Assembly: GCF_001542415.1 (NCBI RefSeq)
Contig: NZ_LNCU01000080.1
Location: 74,857 to 115,264, forward strand
DNA from: Bradyrhizobium macuxiense
GTDB taxonomy: Bacteria; Pseudomonadota; Alphaproteobacteria; Rhizobiales; Xanthobacteraceae
Direction of reading: 5' to 3'
DNA length: 40,408 bases
The notes beneath the pieces were generated by a model. It was given only the letters and a program-made list of their open reading frames with translations. It searched no databases and was not told the DNA's origin. The translations under genes and the position numbers were made by a program. Every line of letters begins with the position of its first letter. The stretch's first letter is position 1. Below are positions 10,514 to 18,708 of the stretch, in pieces.

Positions 10514-10533
10514 ATTGGATTGTCGTATTAGTG

Positions 10534-10983
10534 CTACTCGATATCGATTGAGATGCCCGAGAGCTTCCAGGCACCATCGGAAGGAATGAAGCCGAGCTGA
10601 TACTTCACCTGCTTGGGTGTCGTATCGAAATGGCCCTTCAGCTGCAGCACGCCCTTGTCGTCGATCTTGGCATCCTGGTCGAGGATGATCGGCTTGGCGA
10701 CGATGGCATCGAACACCGCGTGCTTGTCGACCAGATCCTTGAAGATCGTCTTCAGCTTGTCCGGCGGAAACTGGTCGCGGAACGGCTTTGAGATCTTGAC
10801 GTGGAACACGGTGAAATTGTCGGCGGCCACTGCATCGTTGAGCGACACCAGGGTACTCTTGATCAACACCTCCTGGACGAACGGGCTCGGCATATCGAGC
10901 GCAGCGGCCGGACGCGCGGCGCAGACCAGGAGCAGGCCGGCAACGGCTGCGATCGACTGGAAGCGTGCCCAGCGAGGGATCAT
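10534..10983 (-). CDS. Exported hypothetical protein
   Basis: A 149-residue protein with a Sec-type signal peptide: basic start MIPRWARFQ, hydrophobic run IAAVAGLLLVCAA, probable cleavage after AAALA-like residues near position 29. The mature part is a compact alpha/beta sequence (LNDAVAADNFTVFHVKISKPF; VKYQLGFIPSDGAWKLSGI) resembling small periplasmic NTF2-like or DUF4864-type proteins, where the last strand closes the fold, but I do not recognise a named family. The open frame reaches 11052; I chose the ATG at 10983 because it puts the signal sequence at the N-terminus. It lies downstream of bolA on the same strand, 130 bases away. Confidence 0.72.
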   Translation of the reverse strand: MIPRWARFQSIAAVAGLLLVCAARPAAALDMPSPFVQEVLIKSTLVSLNDAVAADNFTVFHVKISKPFRDQFPPDKLKTIFKDLVDKHAVFDAIVAKPIILDQDAKIDDKGVLQLKGHFDTTPKQVKYQLGFIPSDGAWKLSGISIDIE

Positions 10984-11113
10984 AAAGACGGCCCCTTCAA
11001 TCGGCGGTGATGCGAGGCGCAAAAAACCTGCTCGCGCATGGAGCAGGTCCATCGCCGGGAGTATTCATTCTCAATAGATGAAAACCGCTGCGGCGTCCCA
11101 AGGCAAGCGCGAA

Positions 11114-11389
11114 CTAGCGGCGGTTTTCCCCGGGGGTGTTGGCATGGATCGCCAGCGCGTGCACGGGGCCTGAAAGTTCCTGCGCCAGCGTCGCATTTAT
11201 CATGCGATGGCGTTCGATCCGGCTCTTCCCTTCGAAGGCCGGAGACACAATATACACCCTGAAATGTGTCTCGCCGCCTGGCCGATGGCCGGCATGGCCT
11301 TCATGCAGATGTGATTCATCGACGACGTCGAGGCTTTCCGGCAAGAAAGCTTCACGCAACTTGTTTATGATAGCGTCTTTCGTGCTCAT
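11114..11389 (-). CDS. BolA family protein
   Basis: A 91-residue BolA-like protein with the conserved helix-turn-helix-like segment FEGKSRIERHRMINATLAQE and the closing PVHALAIHANTPGE. A histidine-rich loop HLHEGHAGH precedes HFRVYIVSP. BolA proteins pair with monothiol glutaredoxins in iron-sulphur cluster and iron handling; the invariant His near the C-terminus (ALAIHA) is present and is the usual cluster ligand. It is divergent from the J-domain gene, the common arrangement in alphaproteobacteria, where both lie close to cobS-cobT. Confidence 0.92.
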   Translation of the reverse strand: MSTKDAIINKLREAFLPESLDVVDESHLHEGHAGHRPGGETHFRVYIVSPAFEGKSRIERHRMINATLAQELSGPVHALAIHANTPGENRR

Positions 11390-11497
11390 GGCGGCGGATT
11401 ACGTTCGCGACGGCTTTTCGTCAATGGTGCAAGCGGGAAACGAGGTCTGCGCAATGTCAAGACTTGAAGAATTGTGCATTGCGTAGTCAAAGACAAC

Positions 11498-12139
11498 ATG
11501 CCGATCGATTCATCAAAATTCTTCGACTCCATTCGCATCAAGCCGACCAAGGTGAGTGCGAAGCGCCAGGCGCAGGCCGGCGAGCAGGCGATCGCCTGCG
11601 AGTGGGCGGGTTGCCAGAACAAGGGTGCGCACCGCGCCCCGAAGGGCCGTGAGAATTCACGCGAGTATTGGCACTTCTGTCTCGATCACGTTCGCGAGTA
11701 CAACCAGTCCTACAATTTCTTCCAGGGCATGAATCCGGACGACGTCGCGCGCTACCAGAAGGACGCGCTGACCGGCCACCGGCCGACCTGGAAGATGGGC
11801 GCCAACAGCGGTGGCAAGAAGGGCGAAGGCGACATGGACGCCGCGTCCGATCCGTTCCATATGTTCTCCGAACTCAACGGCCGTGGCCGCTGGCGGCCGG
11901 GACCGGGCGGCGCCGAGCCCAAGCCGGAAGCGCGCAAGGTGATGAACGCCGAGCGCAAGGCGCTACAGGTGATGGGGCTCGCGGCCGGCGCGACGCTGGA
12001 AGACGTCAAGTCGAAGTACAAGGCGCTGGTCAAGCAGCACCATCCCGACGCCAATGGCGGCGACCGCTCCACCGAGGATCGCCTGATCGAGATCATCAAG
12101 GCGTATAATTATCTGAAAACCGTGGTGCGCGAGGCCTGA
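11498..12139 (+). CDS. J-domain (DnaJ-class) co-chaperone-like protein with N-terminal Cys/His region
   Basis: A 213-residue cytoplasmic protein. The C-terminal J domain (about residues 150-213) carries the HPD motif in KQHHPDANGGD, needed to stimulate a DnaK ATPase, and begins ALQVMGLAAGATLEDVKSKY. The N-terminal part holds spaced Cys/His residues (ACEWAGCQ at C34 and C39, H45, then HFCLDH at C61/H64) that could bind a metal. It lacks the DnaJ G/F and zinc-finger repeats. The ATG at 11498 gives MPIDSSKFFDSIRIKP; an upstream in-frame GTG at 11474 is less likely. It sits with bolA and, a few genes on, cobS-cobT, a conserved alphaproteobacterial group, so a role in cobaltochelatase assembly is a fair guess only. 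Confidence 0.87.
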   Translation: MPIDSSKFFDSIRIKPTKVSAKRQAQAGEQAIACEWAGCQNKGAHRAPKGRENSREYWHFCLDHVREYNQSYNFFQGMNPDDVARYQKDALTGHRPTWKMGANSGGKKGEGDMDAASDPFHMFSELNGRGRWRPGPGGAEPKPEARKVMNAERKALQVMGLAAGATLEDVKSKYKALVKQHHPDANGGDRSTEDRLIEIIKAYNYLKTVVREA

Positions 12140-12150
12140 GCCTCTTGTCT

Positions 12151-12273
12151 TCGTCGCCCCCGCGAAAGCGGGGGCCCATAACCACCGGCGGTTATTGTTT
12201 GTACGAGATGTTGGCCCGAATGCCCTATTGATGGGCCGCGGCGTATGGGTCCCCGCTTTCGCAGGGACGACGG
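12151..12273 (+). repeat. Intergenic palindromic repeat, family R2, copy a
   Basis: Starts with TCGTCGCCCCCGCGAAAGCG followed by GGGGCCCATAACCACC, and ends with GGGTCCCCGCTTTCGCAGG then GACGACGG, the inverted copy of the start. Further copies are at 30961-31086 and 32463-32601. It lies between convergent genes (J-domain protein and citrate synthase) and can form a bidirectional stem-loop, so it may serve as the shared transcript end. Confidence 0.8.
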
Positions 12274-12307
12274 CGGAGTGGGTGGCTCCGCCGCCGCATT
12301 CGACAGC

Positions 12308-13411
12308 CTATTTGCCAGAACCCTTCGGCGTTGCGCCCACATAGGACGAGCTCGGCCGGATCAGCCGTCCGGTGCGCCGCTGCTCCAGGGCGTGCGCGGT
12401 CCAGCCGGCGGCGCGGGCGACCGCGAAGATCGGCGTGAACGCCTGCCGCGGGATTTCAAGCGCGTCGAGCAGGATCGCGGTGAAGAACTCGACATTGGTC
12501 TCGAGCGGCCGGTCCGGATTCTTCTTCCGCAAGGCCTGGCGGATATAGGCCTCGACCTCGCCGGCAAACGGCAGGTCGGCGCCGTCGGCGGCGAGCCGCT
12601 CGATCGCAGCCTTCAGCACGTCGGCGCGCGGGTCGCGCACGCGGTAGACGCGGTGGCCGAACCCCATCAGCCGTTCGCCGCGCGCGAGCGCATCGTCGAC
12701 CCACGGCTTGATGCGCTCGCGCGTGCCGATCGCGTCCAGCATCTCCAGCACCGGCTCCGGCGCGCCGCCATGCAGCGGGCCCGTCAGGGCGCAGTAGCCG
12801 CCGGTGATCGCCGCGAACAGATCGGCCTGGGTCGAGGCGATCACCCGCGTGGTGAAGGTCGAGGCGTTCATGCCGTGATCGCAGACGGTGACGAAGTAGG
12901 CACCCAGCGCCGCGACCTCGCGCGGCTCGGCCTTACGGTCGAGCAGCATGTGCAGGGTGTCGGCGGCGTGGCTGACATTCGCGTTCGGCGCGATCGGATC
13001 GCGGCCTTTGGCACGCTGCACCAGCGCGCCCGCGATCACCGGGAAGGCGCCGACGATGGTCGCTTCGTGCTCCAGCCCGCTCTCGCCGCGGAGGCCCGCG
13101 ATCACGGCGCGGAAGCCGTCGACGATCGACATGCCGCGGGTTGCCGGCAGCAGATCCGGCAGGCGGGCGAAGGCGCGTTCGCGGGCGGCGCCGAGGCTGG
13201 CGCGGACATTGGCTTCGCTGAGCGCCTTGCCGGTGGCGCCGTTCCAAAGACGCGCGGTGACGCCCTCGAAGCTCGACTTGCCCGCGAGGTCCGCGACGTG
13301 TGAGCCGGCGATGATCAGTTCGCCGCGCTCGCCACCGACATGGCTCAACACGGTCTCGGCGGCGGGAACGCCGTCCAGACCGATCTCGCTCTTGGTGAGA
13401 TGCATATTCAT
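12308..13411 (-). CDS. Citrate synthase / 2-methylcitrate synthase family protein
   Basis: Cytoplasmic enzyme of the citrate synthase fold, condensing acetyl-CoA (or propionyl-CoA) with oxaloacetate. At 367 residues it is of the shorter Gram-positive/archaeal type, not the long GltA type. Active-site histidines are visible in TGPLHGGAPEPV and GFGHRVYRVRDPRA. The position of the catalytic Asp reads NVEFFTAILLDAL, i.e. Glu where NVD is usual; as I recall some CitA-type actinobacterial enzymes share this. The C-terminus AGWTAHALEQRRTGRLIRP is canonical. An ATG at 13411 has CAGGAG nine bases upstream. The gene is divergent from a second, HTH-fused citrate synthase over a short AT-rich operator region, so the two are probably co-regulated. 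Confidence 0.9.
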   Translation of the reverse strand: MNMHLTKSEIGLDGVPAAETVLSHVGGERGELIIAGSHVADLAGKSSFEGVTARLWNGATGKALSEANVRASLGAARERAFARLPDLLPATRGMSIVDGFRAVIAGLRGESGLEHEATIVGAFPVIAGALVQRAKGRDPIAPNANVSHAADTLHMLLDRKAEPREVAALGAYFVTVCDHGMNASTFTTRVIASTQADLFAAITGGYCALTGPLHGGAPEPVLEMLDAIGTRERIKPWVDDALARGERLMGFGHRVYRVRDPRADVLKAAIERLAADGADLPFAGEVEAYIRQALRKKNPDRPLETNVEFFTAILLDALEIPRQAFTPIFAVARAAGWTAHALEQRRTGRLIRPSSSYVGATPKGSGK

Positions 13412-13458
13412 AGCCCGAACTCCTGTTTCACACTTGGGAAGGTCGGGTCTCTCGATTT

Positions 13459-13486
13459 ATTGATCAATCTTGATTATATTAATCAA
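13459..13486. promoter_or_regulatory. Two AT-rich palindromes between divergent citrate synthase genes (putative operator)
   Basis: In a 76-base gap in otherwise G+C-rich DNA there are two perfect palindromes in a row. ATTGATCAAT occupies 13459-13468, and TTGATTA-TAT-TAATCAA (7-3-7) occupies 13470-13486, ending one base before the ATG of the HTH-citrate synthase. Both use the half-site TTGAT/ATCAA. The position covers the promoter/leader of the rightward gene and lies upstream of the leftward gene. The neighbouring HTH domain is the natural candidate to bind it, but this is inference. Confidence 0.6.
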
Positions 13487-13487
13487 T

Positions 13488-14711
13488 ATGAAAAAATCCG
13501 CTGAGCTTTACCTCTCCGCCCGGGAGGCCGCCGCCGAGCTCGCGATCTCGCCGGCCACCCTCTACGCCTATGTCAGCCGCGGGATGATCCGCTCCGAGCC
13601 ATCGCCGGACTCGCGCAGCCATCGCTACCGCGCCGAGGACATCAGGGATTTGAAGGAGCGCCGCGCCCCGTCGCCGGAGCCGCGGGGTTTACGCAATTTC
13701 GATGCCGATTTGCCGGTGATGGATTCGGCGATCGCGACCATCACCGAGCAGGGGCCGATCTATCGCGGCGTCAATTGCGTCGATCTCGCCGAGCGCGACA
13801 CGCTGGAGCACACCGCGACGCTGCTGTGGGATGTCACCGGCGTCGATCCTTTCGCGCCAGACAATTGTCCGCATGTCTCGGACGAAATGCGCGCGATCGC
13901 GGAGGCCGCGCGCCGTGCTGCGCCGATCGATCGAACTGTTGCCGTGCTGGCGCTCGCGACCAGCGCCGACCCCGGCGCCTTCACACGTGCGCCTGATGGC
14001 CGCGCCATGGTCGGTGCCCGGATCTTGCGGCTCTTGGTTGCGACCATGCTGAACGCGGCGCCATCGGCCGCGCCGCTCCACGAGCAGGTTGCGCGGGTGT
14101 GGGCACCCGACAACAAGCACGCACCCGATCTGATCCGCCGCGCGCTGGTGCTGCTCGCCGACCACGAGCTGAATGCCTCGACTTTCACTGTGCGCTGTGC
14201 GGCGTCGACCGGCCTCAATCTCTACGACGCCATGATCGCGGGCCTGGTGGCGCTGAAGGGCCCGATGCATGGCGGCGCCGGCGTGTTGGCCTCGCGTCTG
14301 GTCAGGACGCTGATCGACAATGATGTCGCCCCTGTGATCCGCGAGCGCGTCGCGCTCGGCGAACGCTTCGCCGGCTTTGGTCACGGCGTGTACAAGAAGG
14401 GCGATCCGCGCGCGATCTCCCTGCTCGAGGCGCTGACCCGCGCCGGTGCGCCGCGCAAGTTCACCAAGGAGGTGCCGGAGCGGATCGCAGAGGCGACCGG
14501 CGAGTTCGTGAACATCGACTATGCGCTGGCTGTGATGGTGCACGCCTTGCGGCTGCCGGCCGGCAGCGAGCTCGCGCTGTTTGCGATGTCCCGCAGCGTG
14601 GGCTGGATCGCACATGCCAGCGAACAGTTGCAGCTCGGCAAGTTGATTCGGCCCCGCGCGCGCTATGTCGGCCCGGCACCCGGGCGAGGCGGCGCGACGA
14701 ACGCTCTCTAG
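13488..14711 (+). CDS. Citrate synthase family protein with N-terminal MerR/excisionase-type HTH domain
   Basis: A 407-residue fusion. Residues 8-60 are a helix-turn-helix of the MerR/excisionase type (YLSAREAAAELAISPATLYAY, then RYRAEDIRDLKER). The rest is a citrate synthase domain with GPMHGGAGVLASR and the closing WIAHASEQLQLGKLIRPRAR. The catalytic Asp region is intact (NIDYALAVMVHAL), but the second His box reads GFGHGVYKKGDPRA, with Gly replacing the Arg that normally follows the His in GHRVY. It may therefore be a weak enzyme or mainly a metabolite-sensing regulator. The ATG at 13488 directly follows a perfect palindrome. Proteins of this fusion type exist in other proteobacteria; their role is not settled to my knowledge. 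It is convergent with the DedA gene, two bases apart. Confidence 0.88.
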   Translation: MKKSAELYLSAREAAAELAISPATLYAYVSRGMIRSEPSPDSRSHRYRAEDIRDLKERRAPSPEPRGLRNFDADLPVMDSAIATITEQGPIYRGVNCVDLAERDTLEHTATLLWDVTGVDPFAPDNCPHVSDEMRAIAEAARRAAPIDRTVAVLALATSADPGAFTRAPDGRAMVGARILRLLVATMLNAAPSAAPLHEQVARVWAPDNKHAPDLIRRALVLLADHELNASTFTVRCAASTGLNLYDAMIAGLVALKGPMHGGAGVLASRLVRTLIDNDVAPVIRERVALGERFAGFGHGVYKKGDPRAISLLEALTRAGAPRKFTKEVPERIAEATGEFVNIDYALAVMVHALRLPAGSELALFAMSRSVGWIAHASEQLQLGKLIRPRARYVGPAPGRGGATNAL

Positions 14712-14713
14712 CG

Positions 14714-15376
14714 CTATTTGGCAGGCCGCGCCGGTTCGATCAGCCCGCCACCGTGCCGGCGTCGGATCGTCCAGGCCGCGAGCGTGATGATCAAGGCACA
14801 GCCGGCGACCGCGAACATCCAGAGATGCTTGCCGACGTGCTGATGGTGCGGCAGGCCGGCATAGTCATGCAGCGCGGTGACCGCGAGCACGCCGGGCAGC
14901 ACATGGGCCGGTGCCCAGAGCAGGATCGCGGGGATGTTGACGGCATAGAAGCGCAGCGGCTGCATATCGAGCGCGCCGGCCGTAATCGGGACGAAGGCGC
15001 GGATCGGCGGCACGAAGCGGGCAAAGAACACCGCGAGCACACCCCAGCGGTTGAAGAAGGCTTCGCTTTGCGCGACCACGCGCGGATAATTGTTCAACGG
15101 CCAGGATGAGAGGATCTCGCGCTGGCTGCGGTAGCCGATCAGGTAGGCGGTGCCGTCGCCGAGCGCTGCGCCCGCCGCGGCGGCCGCCAGCACCGGCCAC
15201 AGTTTCAACTCGCCGCCGGGCACCAGTGCGCTGAGCGCCAGGATGATGGTCGAGCCGGGCACCAGCGAGCCGACCACCGGAACGGCCTCCAGCAAGGCGG
15301 CCAGAAACAGCGTCAGGTAGGCAAGCCACGCGTTGGCCGAGACGAATGCGATAAAGGGGTCAAGGAAAGAAGTCAC
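14714..15376 (-). CDS. DedA family (SNARE-associated/VTT domain) membrane protein
   Basis: Inner-membrane protein of the DedA family, several of which flip undecaprenyl phosphate or other lipids. The 220-residue translation has the conserved first hydrophobic block (FLAALLEAVPVVGSLVPGST), the amphipathic GDGTAYLIGYRSQ segment, and the signature FFARFVPPIRAFVPITAGAL, containing the FxRxxPxxR/G pattern typical of the family, followed by three more membrane helices. A GTG at 15376 gives the usual N-terminus MTSFLDPFIAF; the frame is open to 15418 but the extra residues look non-coding. It is divergent from cobS with about 290 bases between, where I see no gene. Confidence 0.87.
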   Translation of the reverse strand: MTSFLDPFIAFVSANAWLAYLTLFLAALLEAVPVVGSLVPGSTIILALSALVPGGELKLWPVLAAAAAGAALGDGTAYLIGYRSQREILSSWPLNNYPRVVAQSEAFFNRWGVLAVFFARFVPPIRAFVPITAGALDMQPLRFYAVNIPAILLWAPAHVLPGVLAVTALHDYAGLPHHQHVGKHLWMFAVAGCALIITLAAWTIRRRHGGGLIEPARPAK

Positions 15377-15667
15377 AAAAATCCCGTAGCGGCGGTGGCA
15401 TGGTTGCAGACGTAACAACTCCCTGCCCGGGGGAAAAGTGCCCGGCCGGACAGGCCGCCGTCGTGGTGCGGCGAAAGTACGGCGTGATTCGCAGGGCAGC
15501 CTTCCAAAAACCGAACGCCGCCCCTATCTTCATGATACGACAACGGAACTTTGATTGACCCACGGGCTTCTGCCGGCCGTTGCTCTCTGCTAGGCTTGTG
15601 CGAAGCACCCAATCCGCAGCCAAACGATTAATCTGGTTTCGGGAATGCCCGGGACCTCGGAGGATGA

Positions 15668-16666
15668 ATGACGACCGCCGTCCAGACCAAGAATCAGGAA
15701 CCCGTCGGTTTGCCCGACATGAAGGTGTCGGTCCGGCAGGTCTTCGGGATCGATAGCGACCTGGAAGTTCCAGCCTATTCCGAAGTCGATCCGCATGTGC
15801 CGGAAGTCGATGCCGACTACCGTTTCGACCGCGCCACGACGCTCGCGATCCTCGCCGGCTTCGCCAAGAACCGCCGCGTGATGGTCACCGGCTATCACGG
15901 CACCGGCAAGTCGACCCATATCGAGCAGGTCGCCGCCCGGCTCAACTGGCCCTGCGTCCGCGTCAACCTCGACAGCCACATCAGCCGTATCGATCTCGTC
16001 GGCAAGGACGCGATCGTGGTCAAGGAAGGCAAGCAGGTCACCGAATTCCGCGACGGCATCCTGCCCTGGGCACTGCAGCACAACATCGCGCTGGTGTTCG
16101 ACGAATATGACGCCGGCCGCCCGGACGTGATGTTCGTGATTCAGCGGGTGCTGGAAGTCTCCGGCCGCCTGACGCTGCTCGACCAGAACAAGGTCATCAA
16201 GCCGCATCCGGCATTCCGCCTGTTCTCGACCGCCAACACGGTCGGTCTCGGCGATACTTCGGGCCTCTATCACGGCACCCAGCAGATCAACCAGGGCCAG
16301 ATGGACCGCTGGTCGATCGTCACCCCGCTGAACTACCTCGCCCATGACGAGGAAGTGGAGATCGTGCTGGCGAAGGCGCGCCACTACCGCACGCAGGAAG
16401 GCCGCGACATCGTCAACAAGATGGTGCGGCTTGCGGACCTCACCCGCAACGCTTTCGCCAATGGCGATCTGTCGACGGTGATGAGCCCGCGCACGGTGAT
16501 CACCTGGGCAGAGAACGCCGACATCTTCAGCGATATCGGCTTCGCGTTCCGCGTCACCTTCCTCAACAAGTGTGACGAACTCGAGCGGCCGCTGGTCGCT
16601 GAATTCTACCAGCGCTGCTTCAACGTCGAGCTGCCGGAATCCTCTGTCAACGTGGCGCTCAGCTGA
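15668..16666 (+). CDS. cobS: Aerobic cobaltochelatase subunit CobS
   Basis: AAA+ ATPase subunit of the aerobic cobaltochelatase that inserts Co2+ into hydrogenobyrinic acid a,c-diamide during cobalamin synthesis, together with CobT and CobN. Over 332 residues the motifs are Walker [11 protein letters not shown], Walker [13 protein letters not shown], sensor region [14 protein letters not shown] and FINGER-like [12 protein letters not shown]. The N-terminus [16 protein letters not shown] is the one expected of alphaproteobacterial CobS. CobT follows 140 bases downstream on the same strand. CobN is not in the window. No cobalamin riboswitch-like leader was recognised upstream. Confidence 0.95.
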   Translation: MTTAVQTKNQEPVGLPDMKVSVRQVFGIDSDLEVPAYSEVDPHVPEVDADYRFDRATTLAILAGFAKNRRVMVTGYHGTGKSTHIEQVAARLNWPCVRVNLDSHISRIDLVGKDAIVVKEGKQVTEFRDGILPWALQHNIALVFDEYDAGRPDVMFVIQRVLEVSGRLTLLDQNKVIKPHPAFRLFSTANTVGLGDTSGLYHGTQQINQGQMDRWSIVTPLNYLAHDEEVEIVLAKARHYRTQEGRDIVNKMVRLADLTRNAFANGDLSTVMSPRTVITWAENADIFSDIGFAFRVTFLNKCDELERPLVAEFYQRCFNVELPESSVNVALS

Positions 16667-16806
16667 TCCATGCCGAAATCTTCGCCGAGCGCGCCGACAC
16701 GAATAGGGGGCGGCATTCGGCGGAGGGCTTGCTGCGGACGGCGGGACGATGACGTTGGAATGAGGGGGTATCGCGGCGTGACGCGCCATTGGGTTACGAA
16801 ATCGCT

Positions 16807-18705
16807 ATGACAACCTCCAACAGCAAATTCCGCATCGGCTCGAAGGAAGCACCGACCGAGCCGTTCAAGCGCTCGGTCACCGCGTGCCTGCGCGCGATCG
16901 CCAAGAAGCCAGAGCTCGAAGTGAGCTTCGCCGCCGAGCGTCCGGGACTCGCGCCCGGCAAGGCGCGGTTGCCCGAGCCGGCGCGCAAGATGACCAAGCG
17001 CGATGCCGCGATCGTGCGCGGACATGCCGATTCGATCGCGCTGAAGCTCGCCTGTCATGATCCCAAGGTGCATCGCAAGATGATGCCTGGCAATCCGCAG
17101 GCCCGCGGTGTGTTCGAAGCGGTCGAGCAGGCACGCGTCGAGGCGATCGGCTCGCGGCGGATGTCGGGTGTTGCCAAGAATCTCACCGCGATGCTCGACG
17201 ATCATTTCCATCGCGGCAAGTATGACGAGATCACCGACCGCGCCGATGCGCCCCTGTCCGACGCGCTGGCGATGCTGGTGCGCGAGCGCCTCACGGGCCT
17301 GGCCCCGCCCGCGGCCGCCAAGAAGATGGTCGATCTCTGGCGCCCGGTGCTGGAGGACAAGATCGGCTCGCGGCTCGACAGGCTCAGCCGTTTCACCGAG
17401 GACCAGGCGAGGTTCGGCGACCTCGTGCATGATCTGTTGTCCGCGCTCGACCTCGGCGACGAGCGCGACATGGACACCGACGACGACGACCAGGACGAGA
17501 ACCAGGACGGCGAGAACGATCAGTCCGGCGCCGAGGGCTCGCCCGATTCCGATGCCGCGCAGGAGATGAGCGCCGACCAGGCGCAGGCGACGGCGGAAGA
17601 GATGAGCGAAAGCGCGATGGAAAGCGCGCAGGCCTCCACCAGCGACACCTTCGACGACGGCGAGCTGGGCGACGACGAGACGCCCGGTGAGGCGACGCGG
17701 CCGAACTCACGCGGCCAGAACGAGCCGCGCGGTCCGGAATATCATGCCTTCGCCCCGAAGTTCGACGAGGTGATCGCGGCCGAAGACCTCTGCGATCACG
17801 ACGAGCTCGAGCGGCTGCGCTCCTATCTCGACAAGCAGCTCGCGCATCTGCAGGGCATTGTGGCGCGGCTCGCCAACCGCCTGCAGCGCCGGCTGATGGC
17901 GCAGCAGAACCGCGCCTGGGAGTTCGATCTCGAGGAGGGCATCCTCGATCCCGCCCGGTTGTCGCGCGTGGTCACCGATCCCTATCATCCGCTGTCCTTC
18001 ATGCATGAGAAGGAGGCGACGTTCCGCGACACCGTGGTGACGCTGCTCCTGGACAATTCCGGCTCGATGCGCGGCCGCCCGATCACGGTCGCCGCCACCT
18101 GCGCCGACATCCTGGCGCGCACGCTGGAGCGTTGCGGCGTCAAGGTCGAGATCCTCGGCTTCACCACCCGCGCCTGGAAGGGCGGGCAGTCGCGCGAGGC
18201 GTGGCTTGCCGCCGGCAAGCCGGCCAATCCCGGCCGCCTCAACGATCTCCGCCACATCATCTACAAATCGGCGGATGCGCCGTGGCGTCGTGCGCGCAAG
18301 AATCTCGGCCTGATGATGCGCGAGGGCCTGCTGAAGGAGAACATCGACGGCGAGGCGCTCGACTGGGCGCACAAGCGCTTGCTCGCACGTCCCGAGCAGC
18401 GCCGCATCCTGATGATGATCTCCGACGGCGCGCCGGTCGACGACTCCACGCTGTCGGTCAATCCCGGCAACTATCTCGAGCGGCATCTGCGCCACATCAT
18501 CGATGAGATCGAGACCCGCTCGCCGGTCGAGCTGATCGCGATCGGCATCGGGCATGACGTCACGCGCTATTATCGGCGCGCCGTCACCATCGTGGACGCC
18601 GAAGAACTCGGCGGCGCCATCACTGAGAAGCTTGCCGAGTTGTTCAGCGAGACCCACGGTGCCGCCCCGGCACAGGGCACGACACGTCGCCGTCTCCACT
18701 CGTGA
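16807..18705 (+). CDS. cobT: Aerobic cobaltochelatase subunit CobT
   Basis: Scaffold/MIDAS subunit of the cobaltochelatase, forming a chaperone-like ring complex with CobS. The 632-residue protein has an N-terminal helical domain, a long strongly acidic middle (about residues 215-310, rich in D, E, Q and S), and a C-terminal von Willebrand A domain with the metal-site motif [14 protein letters not shown] (DxSxS). [12 protein letters not shown] and the closing [15 protein letters not shown] follow in order. The ATG at 16807 gives [11 protein letters not shown]; a TTG at 16789 is open but improbable. The start codon overlaps, as ATGA, the stop of a 46-codon frame lying in the cobS-cobT gap. Confidence 0.95.
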   Translation: MTTSNSKFRIGSKEAPTEPFKRSVTACLRAIAKKPELEVSFAAERPGLAPGKARLPEPARKMTKRDAAIVRGHADSIALKLACHDPKVHRKMMPGNPQARGVFEAVEQARVEAIGSRRMSGVAKNLTAMLDDHFHRGKYDEITDRADAPLSDALAMLVRERLTGLAPPAAAKKMVDLWRPVLEDKIGSRLDRLSRFTEDQARFGDLVHDLLSALDLGDERDMDTDDDDQDENQDGENDQSGAEGSPDSDAAQEMSADQAQATAEEMSESAMESAQASTSDTFDDGELGDDETPGEATRPNSRGQNEPRGPEYHAFAPKFDEVIAAEDLCDHDELERLRSYLDKQLAHLQGIVARLANRLQRRLMAQQNRAWEFDLEEGILDPARLSRVVTDPYHPLSFMHEKEATFRDTVVTLLLDNSGSMRGRPITVAATCADILARTLERCGVKVEILGFTTRAWKGGQSREAWLAAGKPANPGRLNDLRHIIYKSADAPWRRARKNLGLMMREGLLKENIDGEALDWAHKRLLARPEQRRILMMISDGAPVDDSTLSVNPGNYLERHLRHIIDEIETRSPVELIAIGIGHDVTRYYRRAVTIVDAEELGGAITEKLAELFSETHGAAPAQGTTRRRLHS

Positions 18706-18708
18706 GCC

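Noticed and set aside
15377..15667. Cobalamin riboswitch upstream of cobS
   Set aside because: Looked for a B12-box-like conserved core and helices in the leader; nothing convincing was seen.
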